35,643 bases of DNA, taken from the NCBI GenBank assembly GCA_902576375.1, contig CACGUZ010000006.1, positions 1 through 35,643 on the forward strand. Reading direction: 5' to 3'. Origin of the DNA: an uncultured Pelagibacteraceae bacterium. GTDB taxonomy: Bacteria > Pseudomonadota > Alphaproteobacteria > Pelagibacterales > Pelagibacteraceae. Positions 9,126 through 16,959 of this stretch are shown one piece after another. A program made the translations under genes and the position numbers. The notes under the pieces were generated by a model. That model was not told where the DNA came from. It ran no database searches and saw nothing but the letters and a program-made list of their open reading frames with translations. Numbering within the stretch: position 1 is the stretch's first letter; each line of letters starts with the position of its first letter.

Positions 9126-9160
9126 GTTGAATTTATAGTTCAACCTCAAACTAGGGTCAA
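9126..9160 (-). promoter_or_regulatory. aprM promoter with a dyad over the -10 box
   Basis: Reading the minus strand, TTGACC (9155-9160) is followed by exactly 17 bases and then TATAAA (9132-9137), a strong match to a sigma70-type promoter. The -10 element lies in the middle of an inverted repeat GTTGAA-N7-TTCAAC (arms at 9126-9131 and 9139-9144), where a repressor could block RNA polymerase. The start codon of aprM is about 55 bases downstream, leaving a short leader. The promoter call is fairly secure. The operator reading is inference. Confidence 0.65.
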
Positions 9161-9178
9161 TTTGTCTTTTATAAAAGG

Positions 9179-9577
9179 CTAATTATTTCTTTTATAATGT
9201 TGTTTGTTTGGAATGACCGATCGTACTCCCCCCTGAGGATTATCCACATCTCCTTCTCTTCGGGGAATCAAATGAAAATGACAATGTAAAATAGATTGAC
9301 CAGATACAATTCCTATATTTGTGCCTAGATTAAATCCTTTAACTAACGGATCTTTATTAATTATTTCTTTTTTTACAATTTTTAAAAGATCATTACAGGC
9401 AACCAATTCATCATTAGATAAATCAAAATAATCTTTTATGTGTCTTTTGGGTATAATCAAACAATGATGTTCTGAAACTGGATATGAGTCATAACTTGCA
9501 TACGCCAGCTCATTTTCATGAGCACATCCACTTTTTTTAACATTACAAAATAAACAAGGACTGTTTGGATCTTTCAT
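9179..9577 (-). CDS. HIT-family nucleotide hydrolase/transferase
   Basis: A 132-residue protein with the histidine-triad signature LHCHFHLIPR (His98, His100 and His102; His100 is the expected nucleophile). Upstream are the family elements CLFC (8-11) and HHCLIIPKRHI (37-47). HIT proteins hydrolyse or transfer nucleoside monophosphates from substrates such as Ap4A, AMP-lysine, GDP-sugars or adenylylsulfate. The gene starts only three bases after the pabC stop, so it probably belongs to the transcript coming from pabBAC, while the apr promoter follows its 3' end. Its exact substrate cannot be read from sequence. Location next to the apr genes makes adenylylsulfate worth considering. Confidence 0.9.
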   Translation of the reverse strand: MKDPNSPCLFCNVKKSGCAHENELAYASYDSYPVSEHHCLIIPKRHIKDYFDLSNDELVACNDLLKIVKKEIINKDPLVKGFNLGTNIGIVSGQSILHCHFHLIPRREGDVDNPQGGVRSVIPNKQHYKRNN

Positions 9578-9580
9578 GTA

Positions 9581-10354
9581 TTAAAATCTATAAAGATTAC
9601 ATTTATTTAAAACTGCATCATATTGTTTTGATAGAAACTTGAATTTTTTTAGGTTTTTTCTTTTCCATTTAAGTTCATTAATAGTCCTTACTGAAGTAAC
9701 ACCTTTTCCAGATCCTATTAATAATATTTCATCATAATTTTTTATTTCTTTAAGCAAAATATCTTTTTTAATTATCTTTCTTATTTTTGTTTTAAAAAAT
9801 TTATAAGTATTTCCCTCATAATAATCTTTTTTGGGTGTAAAGAATTTTTGATCTTTAACAAATAATAAATTTGAAGTTCCGGTCTCTAATAATCTTTTAT
9901 TAGATACCAACGCAATATCAGATTGGGAATTATCCATTTTAGATAAATAAGATAAAATCTTTTTGTATTTTAGATTTTTAAATTCTGGTTTCTCTCTTTT
10001 TAATTTTACTAATTTCAAATTAAAATTTAATTTTGGTTTAACTCTTTTTCTTAAAGATATTGAAATAATTTTCTTATTTATGGCTATTCTCAATAGATGA
10101 TTATATTTCCTCTTTTTGGATAAATTCTTATTAATTATTTTTAGAATATCTGATTTTAAAGATCTTTTTTTTATTTGATATTTTTTTAATGATAAAATTA
10201 AATTTTTTAAATGATTATCAAAAAATAAAATTTTTGCTGGTTTACCAAAAATCCACATCGTTGTAAAAATTCCATGATCTCCCCAAAGATCTTGGAATTG
10301 GATTTCTCTTAAGTCTTTAAGCTGATAAGATTTTTTTAATAAGTAAGTTACCAT
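9581..10354 (-). CDS. pabC: 4-amino-4-deoxychorismate lyase PabC (class IV aminotransferase)
   Basis: At 257 residues it has the size of a PLP class IV fold enzyme. The N-terminal GDHGIFTTMWIFGKP (25-39) with FFDNHLKNL corresponds to the GD-G-F-T and HL-RL pattern of the family. LKYKKILSYL (128-137) holds the likely PLP lysine (probably Lys129), ETGTSNLLF (157-165) carries the conserved Glu/Thr, and GSGKGVTSVRTI is near residue 215. The enzyme releases pyruvate from aminodeoxychorismate to give p-aminobenzoate. It overlaps pabA by 38 bases. A branched-chain or D-amino-acid aminotransferase is the alternative, made unlikely by the pabBA neighbours. The sequence is divergent and very lysine-rich. 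Confidence 0.8.
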   Translation of the reverse strand: MVTYLLKKSYQLKDLREIQFQDLWGDHGIFTTMWIFGKPAKILFFDNHLKNLILSLKKYQIKKRSLKSDILKIINKNLSKKRKYNHLLRIAINKKIISISLRKRVKPKLNFNLKLVKLKREKPEFKNLKYKKILSYLSKMDNSQSDIALVSNKRLLETGTSNLLFVKDQKFFTPKKDYYEGNTYKFFKTKIRKIIKKDILLKEIKNYDEILLIGSGKGVTSVRTINELKWKRKNLKKFKFLSKQYDAVLNKCNLYRF

Positions 10355-10874
10355 TGATAGTTAAAAAAGATTCTGGGTGAAATTGAAATCCATATATTTT
10401 TTCTTTTTTATTTTCAAATGCCATAGCGACTTTTGAATTTAAACATCTCATAGTTATCTCAAAATTATTAGATTTGAAAGGCTCTTTTAATTTTAAAGAA
10501 TGATACCTGCCAACTTTAAATATTTTTCCTTTTTTGAATAAAGATTTATTAGTGGTAACTTTTACTTTTGATTGAAAACCATGATAAATTTTTTTTTGTT
10601 CAACAATTTTTCCACCTTCGCAAAATAGAATATGTTGAAATCCTAAACAGATACCTATTATTCTTTTTTTACCTTTGTATTTTTTGTATATTTTTGAAGT
10701 GATTGGGTAATTTCTAGGATTTCCTGGTCCAGGTGAAAAAATTATTGTTGATGCTTGCTTAATTTTATTTTCACTAACTTTATCGTAGTTATCACAATCA
10801 ACTTTATCAAATAAAGCAAATTGATGAACTACATTATGAGTAAAGGAGTCGTTATGGTCAATTACATAAATCAT
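10317..10874 (-). CDS. pabA: Glutamine amidotransferase subunit PabA (TrpG-like)
   Basis: This 185-residue class I glutamine amidotransferase has all the expected landmarks: NDSFTHNVVHQF (8-19), FSPGPGNP (46-53), GICLGFQH with nucleophile Cys76, and GFQFHPESF with His166 and Glu168. It supplies ammonia to the chorismate-binding subunit encoded just upstream, whose stop overlaps its start by four bases (translational coupling). Together with the flanking pabB-like and pabC genes it makes p-aminobenzoate for folate. An amphibolic role in anthranilate synthesis is possible, since these subunits can be shared. Confidence 0.88.
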   Translation of the reverse strand: MIYVIDHNDSFTHNVVHQFALFDKVDCDNYDKVSENKIKQASTIIFSPGPGNPRNYPITSKIYKKYKGKKRIIGICLGFQHILFCEGGKIVEQKKIYHGFQSKVKVTTNKSLFKKGKIFKVGRYHSLKLKEPFKSNNFEITMRCLNSKVAMAFENKKEKIYGFQFHPESFLTINGNLLIKKILSA

Positions 10875-12022
10875 TTGAATAAATCTATTAACGCCTTAGC
10901 TTTAAGAAAATTCTCATTAAACTCATGATTGGCATTACTATCGACAACGACACCTGAGGCGACTGAAATTTCAGATATGTTCTTAAAATTTAAAATTGAT
11001 CTTATAATTATATTAAATCTCATATCGCCATTAAATTTTATGTAACCAAAACTTCCTGTATAAATATTTCTATTTTCTTTTTCCTGATTATTTAAAAGGT
11101 TAAGCGTATTTATCTTTGGACACCCAATAACTGAACCGCCTGGCATCATTGATTTAATTATTTCAAAATTATTTATATTTTTTTTTAATTTTCCCGTAAT
11201 TAAGCTAACATAATGAAAAAGGTCTTTATATTCCTCAACGATTTTTTGTTTAGACAATTTTACTGAACCTACCTTGCAAATTCTTGATAAATCATTTCTT
11301 TCCATATCAACAATCATATTGTGCTCTTTGGTTTCTTTTAAATTTTTTCTAAAATAATTTAATGCTTTTATTTTATTTAACTGCTTAGTTTTTTTTACAG
11401 TCCCAGCTATTGGTTTTGTAGATATGTCGCCTCCTTTTTTTATAATTAAAGTTTCTGGAGAACAGCTAATAATTGAGTAATTATTATCTTTAATCATAAA
11501 AGCCTCTGGAGCTAGATTGGTATCAGATAACCTTGAAAAAAAATCTAACGGATTGATTTTTGACTTTGTTTTATATTTAGTGCAAATTTTAATTTGATAT
11601 GTCTCGCCACTCTTTATCTTTTTCTTAAATCTATTGAATATTTTTGTATAATTTTTTCTATTAATATTAATTTTAAAGTTCCCACATTCAAAATTTTTTG
11701 AGTCATAATTTAACTTGTTACTGAGTTTGATCTTTTTTTCTGGTTTATAAAAAATACCCTTTGGAAAGTTAAAATTTTTTTGTTTAGGGACTTTTACATC
11801 AATTAGATTATTTAATAACTCATATCCAAAAAAACCAATGAAAAGATCTGTGTTGGTTGATTGTTTTTTATTTTTTTTTGTTAAAAAACTTTTAATATTT
11901 TTATTATTTAAAATTATTTTTTTTGAAAAATCAGTGTAAAGATCAAACCCGTTTTGAGATTTATAAATAATGTAGGGTTTCCCTGATAAATGTATTTTTG
12001 TTAATTGATTTGTTCTATTCAA
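10871..12022 (-). CDS. pabB: Chorismate-binding subunit, PabB-like (aminodeoxychorismate synthase component I)
   Basis: A 383-residue chorismate-utilising enzyme. Motifs are SGETYQIKICTKY (138-150), KPIAGTVKK (203-211), EHNMIVDMERNDLSRI (233-248), MMPGGSVIGCPK (292-303), YTGSFGYI and ASGVVVDSNANHEFNEN at the C-terminus. The position that is the covalent lysine in PabB (PIKGT) is alanine here (PIAGT, Ala206), as in anthranilate synthase TrpE. The neighbours pabA and pabC favour aminodeoxychorismate synthesis, but the residue leaves TrpE-like chemistry open. The longest frame starts at TTG (12020-12022), one base after the MFS stop, with no obvious ribosome binding site, so the exact start is uncertain. 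It lacks the long TrpE N-terminal domain. Confidence 0.8.
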   Translation of the reverse strand: MNRTNQLTKIHLSGKPYIIYKSQNGFDLYTDFSKKIILNNKNIKSFLTKKNKKQSTNTDLFIGFFGYELLNNLIDVKVPKQKNFNFPKGIFYKPEKKIKLSNKLNYDSKNFECGNFKININRKNYTKIFNRFKKKIKSGETYQIKICTKYKTKSKINPLDFFSRLSDTNLAPEAFMIKDNNYSIISCSPETLIIKKGGDISTKPIAGTVKKTKQLNKIKALNYFRKNLKETKEHNMIVDMERNDLSRICKVGSVKLSKQKIVEEYKDLFHYVSLITGKLKKNINNFEIIKSMMPGGSVIGCPKINTLNLLNNQEKENRNIYTGSFGYIKFNGDMRFNIIIRSILNFKNISEISVASGVVVDSNANHEFNENFLKAKALIDLFK

Positions 12023-12023
12023 T

Positions 12024-13244
12024 TTATTCTGTTTTTAATCTTAAAACTGGTTCTTCTTTTATTGGTAAGTGAATTATTGCTGCAAAAACAGATAAAGCAA
12101 TTGCTAAATACCACGCATAGTCATATGACCCATAAGTATCGTGAAATAAACCTCCAAGATATGCACCAAAAAACGAACCAATTTGATGACTTAAAAAAAC
12201 TATTCCATATAATAAGCCCAAATATTTTGTTCCAAAAAGATGAGCAACTATTCCGCTGGTAGCCGGTACTGTCGATAACCAGAGGAACCCAAAACTTGCT
12301 CCAAATATAAATGCTGCAATATTACTAGCTGGAGTAAATATAAAGAATATTATTGAAACTCCTCGCAAAAAGTAGATTGCACTTAAGATTAATTTTTTAC
12401 TCATTTTTGTAGAAAGATAGCCACTTAATAAAGAGCCAAAAATATTGAATAACCCAATTAGAGATAAAATAGCTGCAGCAGTCCAATCTTCAAGACCTCT
12501 ATCTATTACATACTTAGGAACATGAGTTCCCACTAAAGTAATATGAAATCCACAAACAAAAAAACCAGATACAAGTAAAATATAACTTTTTGTGTTAAAT
12601 GCTTCATTGAGTGCTTCAGAAAATGATTGGTCTGATGTTTTTTCTACATCTTCAATTGCAGATGGAGATCTTACGAAGTAAGCGGCTACTAAGCCGGCAA
12701 TTAAAAGCAATCCGAACACAAATAAAGTATAATTCCATCCAAATTCATTTAGAGAGTAACTTGTGAAAATTGGAGACAAAAAGTAACCAAACGATCCAAC
12801 AGCAGTCACAAAACTCATTGCAATAGTTCTTGTAGATAAAGGAAAGTGTTTTCCAACAATAGACATTGGGATACTTATGGCAGTTCCTCCTAGTCCAATT
12901 CCAATTAACAACCCCATGTGTATTTGAAAAAAGATTCCTGTATTGGGTCCAGTGTATAAAAAGAATATTCCAGCTGCATAAAAAATAAATGCTGAAATAA
13001 TTGCTATATGACCACCATACTTATCTGCAATAGCACCAAAAATAGGTCCGGTTAATCCCCACATTAACATCTGCATTCCTATCGCAAAACCAAATGCTGT
13101 ATTGCTTATTTTGAGACTTTCATTGAAATCCATGAAAAACAAACCAAAGGTTTGTCGTACACCAAGAGAAATTAAAACGACAAAACAAGCCGCAAATAAT
13201 GTAATTAATGCTGTTCTGGATTGAAAAAATTTTTCTGAACTCAT
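12024..13244 (-). CDS. MFS transporter, monocarboxylate/oxalate-formate type
   Basis: A 406-residue protein with twelve hydrophobic segments and the major facilitator loop GAIADKYGGHIAI (about 90-102) between helices 2 and 3. GVRQTFGLFFMDF at the first helix resembles the oxalate/formate and monocarboxylate branch. Its start overlaps the metC stop by four bases, so the two are translationally coupled. The pabB frame begins one base after its stop. The substrate cannot be deduced. Being coupled to cystathionine beta-lyase suggests a sulfur amino acid or organic-acid related substrate, but that is only a contextual guess. Confidence 0.87.
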   Translation of the reverse strand: MSSEKFFQSRTALITLFAACFVVLISLGVRQTFGLFFMDFNESLKISNTAFGFAIGMQMLMWGLTGPIFGAIADKYGGHIAIISAFIFYAAGIFFLYTGPNTGIFFQIHMGLLIGIGLGGTAISIPMSIVGKHFPLSTRTIAMSFVTAVGSFGYFLSPIFTSYSLNEFGWNYTLFVFGLLLIAGLVAAYFVRSPSAIEDVEKTSDQSFSEALNEAFNTKSYILLVSGFFVCGFHITLVGTHVPKYVIDRGLEDWTAAAILSLIGLFNIFGSLLSGYLSTKMSKKLILSAIYFLRGVSIIFFIFTPASNIAAFIFGASFGFLWLSTVPATSGIVAHLFGTKYLGLLYGIVFLSHQIGSFFGAYLGGLFHDTYGSYDYAWYLAIALSVFAAIIHLPIKEEPVLRLKTE

Positions 13245-14416
13245 TTTAAATGTCTTAATGCTTGTTTTATATCAGCAATTAAATCATTTGGATCCTCAAG
13301 TCCTATATGAAATCTTACTAGATGTTCATCCTTAGCTAAATTCATGAATTTTCTATTTCCTGTTTCCCTAAATTCTTGATGTAAAACCAAACTCTCAAAA
13401 CCTCCCCAACTATAACCATATCCGAATAATTTAAGTGAATTTACAAATTTTCTGACAGAATTAATATTATTTGATTTTATTTTGAGCCCCATTAATCCTG
13501 AGGCGCCAGAGTAATACTTTTTCCACATTCTAAAATTTAAGGAATTTTTCTTAAATGGATAGAGAAGTTTAATCTTTTTATTTTTTGACAGGAAAGCAGC
13601 AATTTTTTTTGCATTTTCTCTATGTTTATCTAATCTAACATCCAAAGTTCTTAAACCTCTAGTAATTAAATATGCATCATCAGGTCCCAATCTTAAACCT
13701 GTTATTTTTTCAGCTGCTTTCACTTTTTGGAAAACTTTTTTATTAACTGCTAGACTTCCACCCATAACATCAGAATGACCAGAATAATATTTAGTAGCAG
13801 ATACAATAGACATATCAAAACCAATTTTTATTGGTTTAAGATAGTAAGGTGTGCCCCAAGTATTATCTATTGCTGTCAAAATTTTATATCTTTTAGCAAT
13901 CGAAACAATTTTTCCAAGATCTTGAAAATCAAAAGTATTACTACCTGGATTTTCAACAAAAATTAATTTTGTTTTTTTTGTTATGCTTCTCTCTAAAGTT
14001 TTTAAATCATGTGGATTATAAAAAATTGTTTTAATATTAAATTCTTTTAAAAAATCTTGAGTTAAAACTCTCGTAGGGCTGTAAACTGGGTCTGCAGCAA
14101 TTATTTCATCACCAGGTCTAACAACACTGAATATGGCTAGAAATACTGATCCAAAACCTGTAGGAGTGGTAAATACATGATAACTATCCTCGAGCTTAGT
14201 TAAAATCTTTTGTAAAATGTATGTAGTTGAGGTCCCTTGTCTTCCATAATCGTAATGACCACCAACTGGATTTTTTTGGGCCTTTTTTTGAGTCTTTCTA
14301 ATATGTTTCATTGATTTAAATATTATAGTTGAGGCTCTTACAACTGGAGGATTTACTGACTGATTGTGAAAATCTTTTGCAGTGTGTTTTAAAAATGTCT
14401 TAAACGATTTGAACAT
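13241..14416 (-). CDS. metC: Cystathionine beta-lyase
   Basis: A fold-type I PLP enzyme of the Cys/Met metabolism family. YGRQGTSTTYILQK (substrate/cofactor loop) is near the N-terminus. FVENPGSNTFD and AIDNTWGTPYYLKP contain the conserved PLP-contacting Asp, SATKYYSGHSDVMGG carries the PLP lysine, and GYSWGGFESL is near the C-terminus. It splits cystathionine to homocysteine, pyruvate and ammonia, in the cytoplasm. I prefer the ATG at 14414-14416 (391 residues), because family members start shortly before the NPPVVRAS motif. An in-frame TTG at 14441-14443 would add nine hydrophobic residues and has only a weak GGTGGG upstream. Other transsulfuration-family lyases are alternatives. It is coupled to the downstream MFS gene. 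Confidence 0.88.
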   Translation of the reverse strand: MFKSFKTFLKHTAKDFHNQSVNPPVVRASTIIFKSMKHIRKTQKKAQKNPVGGHYDYGRQGTSTTYILQKILTKLEDSYHVFTTPTGFGSVFLAIFSVVRPGDEIIAADPVYSPTRVLTQDFLKEFNIKTIFYNPHDLKTLERSITKKTKLIFVENPGSNTFDFQDLGKIVSIAKRYKILTAIDNTWGTPYYLKPIKIGFDMSIVSATKYYSGHSDVMGGSLAVNKKVFQKVKAAEKITGLRLGPDDAYLITRGLRTLDVRLDKHRENAKKIAAFLSKNKKIKLLYPFKKNSLNFRMWKKYYSGASGLMGLKIKSNNINSVRKFVNSLKLFGYGYSWGGFESLVLHQEFRETGNRKFMNLAKDEHLVRFHIGLEDPNDLIADIKQALRHLK

Positions 14417-14491
14417 AAAAAAATTGATAACTATAAAGGACAATGCTATATCCCACCAATAATTTCAATTAAATTATAACTAAAGGAAATC

Positions 14492-14575
14492 ATGGGATAC
14501 CCAAAAAAACATAGAGGCCGAAGAAAAATGGGCTCAAAAAAAAGAAGAGCAAGAAAAAAGAATAAGAAAAAATAA
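14492..14575 (+). CDS. 27-residue highly basic peptide, possible small ribosomal protein
   Basis: After a good ribosome binding site (AAAGGAAA, 14482-14489) an ATG opens a 27-codon frame ending in TAA at 14573-14575. The peptide begins MGYPKKHRGRRKMGSKK and continues with more Arg and Lys. About two thirds of its residues are basic and it has no acidic residue. Very short, extremely basic proteins with an internal RRKM are seen in the small ribosomal proteins of the AURKAIP1/COX24 (mS38, bS22) type, and bTHX has a similar size. I infer a ribosome or RNA-binding role. The clear ribosome binding site and a 14-base gap to the next gene support real translation. Lysine-rich chance frames do occur in A-rich DNA, so the call is moderate. 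Confidence 0.6.
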   Translation: MGYPKKHRGRRKMGSKKRRARKKNKKK

Positions 14576-14589
14576 AACACTTTAGTGAA

Positions 14590-15648
14590 ATGAAATATAG
14601 TATTCGAAAACTTCGAATAATTGCATTACTTTTATTTATTACGCCGGCGATTGCACTCGTTGGTTCTTTGTTATTTCATAATTTCTTGACTATCTTTAAA
14701 TTTACACCAGATAATAATTATAATTTTACAAACTATCTTCCTGGAAATTCGGTCAGTGTGCTTTGTGGTGAAGAAAATAATTATTGTACTGAAATCAAAC
14801 TAAAAAAATTTAATAAATTAAATCAATGTAATCTTAACATGGTTAATGAATATTTTACTTTTGAAGATGGAAATATTGTTAAAATTAATAATAATGAGGA
14901 AATAAAAAATTTTAATAAAAAAATTTTTATCAAATATGAATTAGTTGATGAATTAAATCCCTATTGTATTCTCAATTCAAAATATAAATCATATTATGAT
15001 TTATTTCCAACCCTTTTCGAGACTTTTTATAGAATAAGAACAAATGAAAGAACTAATCTTGGTACAAGCAGTCCCGTAAATCCTTTTTTATATGGAGAAA
15101 CGTCAATTAGTAATATCGTAAAGCGATTTCCAGTTAGTTATTTTTTTAAACCTCTTTTATACATCAGTGTTATATTTATGCTCTTGTATTGGATTTATTA
15201 TAATAAAATTTTTAAGAATATTATTAAAACAACAAAAAATTTCTATTTTTTTTCATTTGGTATACTTTCTGGAACTTTTTTATTACTTCATGTATTTTTT
15301 TTAGGTTGGTCTTTTGAAAATGAATTTTTGACAAAATTAAGGAGAACATTTGTTGTATTCTTTATTTTTTTCGAAGTTCTTGCACAAGCTTTTTTGATTA
15401 AAAAAATTTTTTTTATTAAGGATAGAATTAACAATTATTTATATCCATTAATAGTATATTTGAAACTATTTTTTGTCATTGCAATTTGCTTAACGACTTT
15501 TTTAATCTTAATATTATTGATGATTTTTGATTTTAGTTCTAAGGTAGATTATATTTTAGAGTGGAACTATTTTTTAGTTTTGCTTTTTTTCTATTATTTA
15601 TCTTTTTTAATGTGGAGAAAATCTATTAGTAATCCAACCTCCTCCTAA
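14590..15648 (+). CDS. Unrecognised membrane protein with an extracytoplasmic N-terminal domain
   Basis: A 352-residue protein of unknown family. One hydrophobic segment near residues 8-30 is followed by a hydrophilic region of about 150 residues. That region contains several cysteines (CGEENNYC at about 59-66, a Cys near 80 and one near 122) and probably lies outside the cytoplasm with disulfides. Five or six closely spaced membrane helices fill residues 180-345. It has no catalytic motif that I know. It follows the 27-residue basic peptide by 14 bases and may share its transcript. Its 3' end overlaps the convergent mnmA by 42 bases. Composition (Phe, Ile, Lys, Asn) matches the rest of the window, so there is no sign of recent transfer. 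Confidence 0.8.
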   Translation: MKYSIRKLRIIALLLFITPAIALVGSLLFHNFLTIFKFTPDNNYNFTNYLPGNSVSVLCGEENNYCTEIKLKKFNKLNQCNLNMVNEYFTFEDGNIVKINNNEEIKNFNKKIFIKYELVDELNPYCILNSKYKSYYDLFPTLFETFYRIRTNERTNLGTSSPVNPFLYGETSISNIVKRFPVSYFFKPLLYISVIFMLLYWIYYNKIFKNIIKTTKNFYFFSFGILSGTFLLLHVFFLGWSFENEFLTKLRRTFVVFFIFFEVLAQAFLIKKIFFIKDRINNYLYPLIVYLKLFFVIAICLTTFLILILLMIFDFSSKVDYILEWNYFLVLLFFYYLSFLMWRKSISNPTSS

Positions 15649-16740
15649 AAGTTTTTCTCCATAAATATCTCTTTTATAAAAAACACATGCTTGACCTGGA
15701 GAAATTCCATCCTCAAATTCATCTAAAATAACTGAGGCTGTTTTATTATTTTTCAAATTTATTTTTGCTTTGATAAGTTTTCCTGTTGATCTCAATTTGA
15801 CTAAAATGGTGTCTTTAAATTCATCTTCATTACTAAGTAAATTTAAATTATTCAATTCAATATTTTTTTTTCCAAGTTTTTTTCTTGGACCAACAAAAAT
15901 TTCATTTCTTTTTGCATCAATCTTAATTACATATAGTGCATCTTTATCAGAAACTTTAATTCCTTTTCTTTGGCCTATTGTAAAATTAATTATTCCATCA
16001 TGTACTCCAATCACTTTTCCTTCTAGATTTTTTATATTTCCTTTTTTAAAAGAGTCTGGTCTAAATTTTTGAATTACCGAAGCATAGTCGCCATTAGGTA
16101 CGAAACAAATATCTTGACTATCTGGCTTATCCGCGACGTTAAGATTTAGTTTTTTTGCTATAGATCTTGTTTCATCTTTGAGCATGCCCCCTAATGGAAA
16201 TCTTAAATAATTTAATTGTTCTCTAGAAGTATTGAATAAAAAATAACTTTGGTCTCTATTTTCATCGATTGCTCGATACATATTAGTTTGATTGTCAACA
16301 GTAACGCTTTTTACATAATGACCAGTAATTAATGCATCTGCCTTAAGATCTTTCGCAACTTCAAATAAATCTTTAAATTTAACAGTTTGGTTACATTGCA
16401 CACATGGAATAGGAGTTTCGCCTTTTAAATAACTATCAACAAAGTTATCAATTACTCCTTGTTTGAACTTATTTTGATAATAGAGAATTTTATGTTCAAT
16501 GTCTAATTTTTGAGCGACTCTTTTTGCATCCATTATATCCTGACCTGAGCAGCATTGTTTTGATGCAGCAACCTCTTTACCATCATCGTAAAGTTTTAAA
16601 GTAATACCAATAACTTTGTAACCATCTTTTTTCATCATTCCAGCAACTGTAGATGAGTCCACTCCACCTGACATTGCTACAACAACCGTTGTTTCTGATG
16701 GATTTTTTTTTAACCCAATAGAGTTTAAATTATTATTCAT
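15607..16740 (-). CDS. mnmA: tRNA-specific 2-thiouridylase MnmA
   Basis: A 377-residue enzyme with the PP-loop [10 protein letters not shown] (21-30), the family stretches [17 protein letters not shown] (63-79) and [14 protein letters not shown] (109-122; Cys116 matches the catalytic Cys), and [12 protein letters not shown] with Cys212, the second catalytic Cys. The C-terminal beta-barrel ends near GGGWI. It activates U34 of Lys, Glu and Gln tRNAs by adenylation and inserts sulfur to give 2-thiouridine. Length and all active-site residues agree with the family. The 3' end overlaps the convergent membrane-protein gene by 42 bases. Confidence 0.97.
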   Translation of the reverse strand: MNNNLNSIGLKKNPSETTVVVAMSGGVDSSTVAGMMKKDGYKVIGITLKLYDDGKEVAASKQCCSGQDIMDAKRVAQKLDIEHKILYYQNKFKQGVIDNFVDSYLKGETPIPCVQCNQTVKFKDLFEVAKDLKADALITGHYVKSVTVDNQTNMYRAIDENRDQSYFLFNTSREQLNYLRFPLGGMLKDETRSIAKKLNLNVADKPDSQDICFVPNGDYASVIQKFRPDSFKKGNIKNLEGKVIGVHDGIINFTIGQRKGIKVSDKDALYVIKIDAKRNEIFVGPRKKLGKKNIELNNLNLLSNEDEFKDTILVKLRSTGKLIKAKINLKNNKTASVILDEFEDGISPGQACVFYKRDIYGEKLLGGGWITNRFSPH

Positions 16741-16782
16741 TCTGATGGTATTTATACTTATTTCTAATATAAGTTAAATTAA

Positions 16783-16959
16783 ATGATTTTTGATTTTGAA
16801 CCAGGTGACAAAGTTTTCAATCCAGCAAATAAAGATTGGGGAATAGGACAAGTTCAATCGATAATCAAAGGTAAAATTACCGTTAATTTTCAAAATGTTG
16901 GTAAAAAAGTAATAAACTCTGAAAATATAGAATTAAAAAAAATAAATGACCCAAAGTGA
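16783..16959 (+). CDS. DUF3553 small protein
   Basis: An ATG at 16783-16785 gives a 58-residue frame starting MIFDFEPGDKVFNPANKD, continuing WGIGQVQS and then ITVNFQNVGKKVI. This pattern (PGD-V-P---WG-GQVQS----VTVNF---GK) matches the DUF3553 family common in alphaproteobacteria. It resembles the CarD/UvrD C-terminal Tudor-like fold, so nucleic-acid or RNA polymerase binding is possible. It overlaps the following cysQ gene by 14 bases. The role is unknown. Confidence 0.82.
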   Translation: MIFDFEPGDKVFNPANKDWGIGQVQSIIKGKITVNFQNVGKKVINSENIELKKINDPK

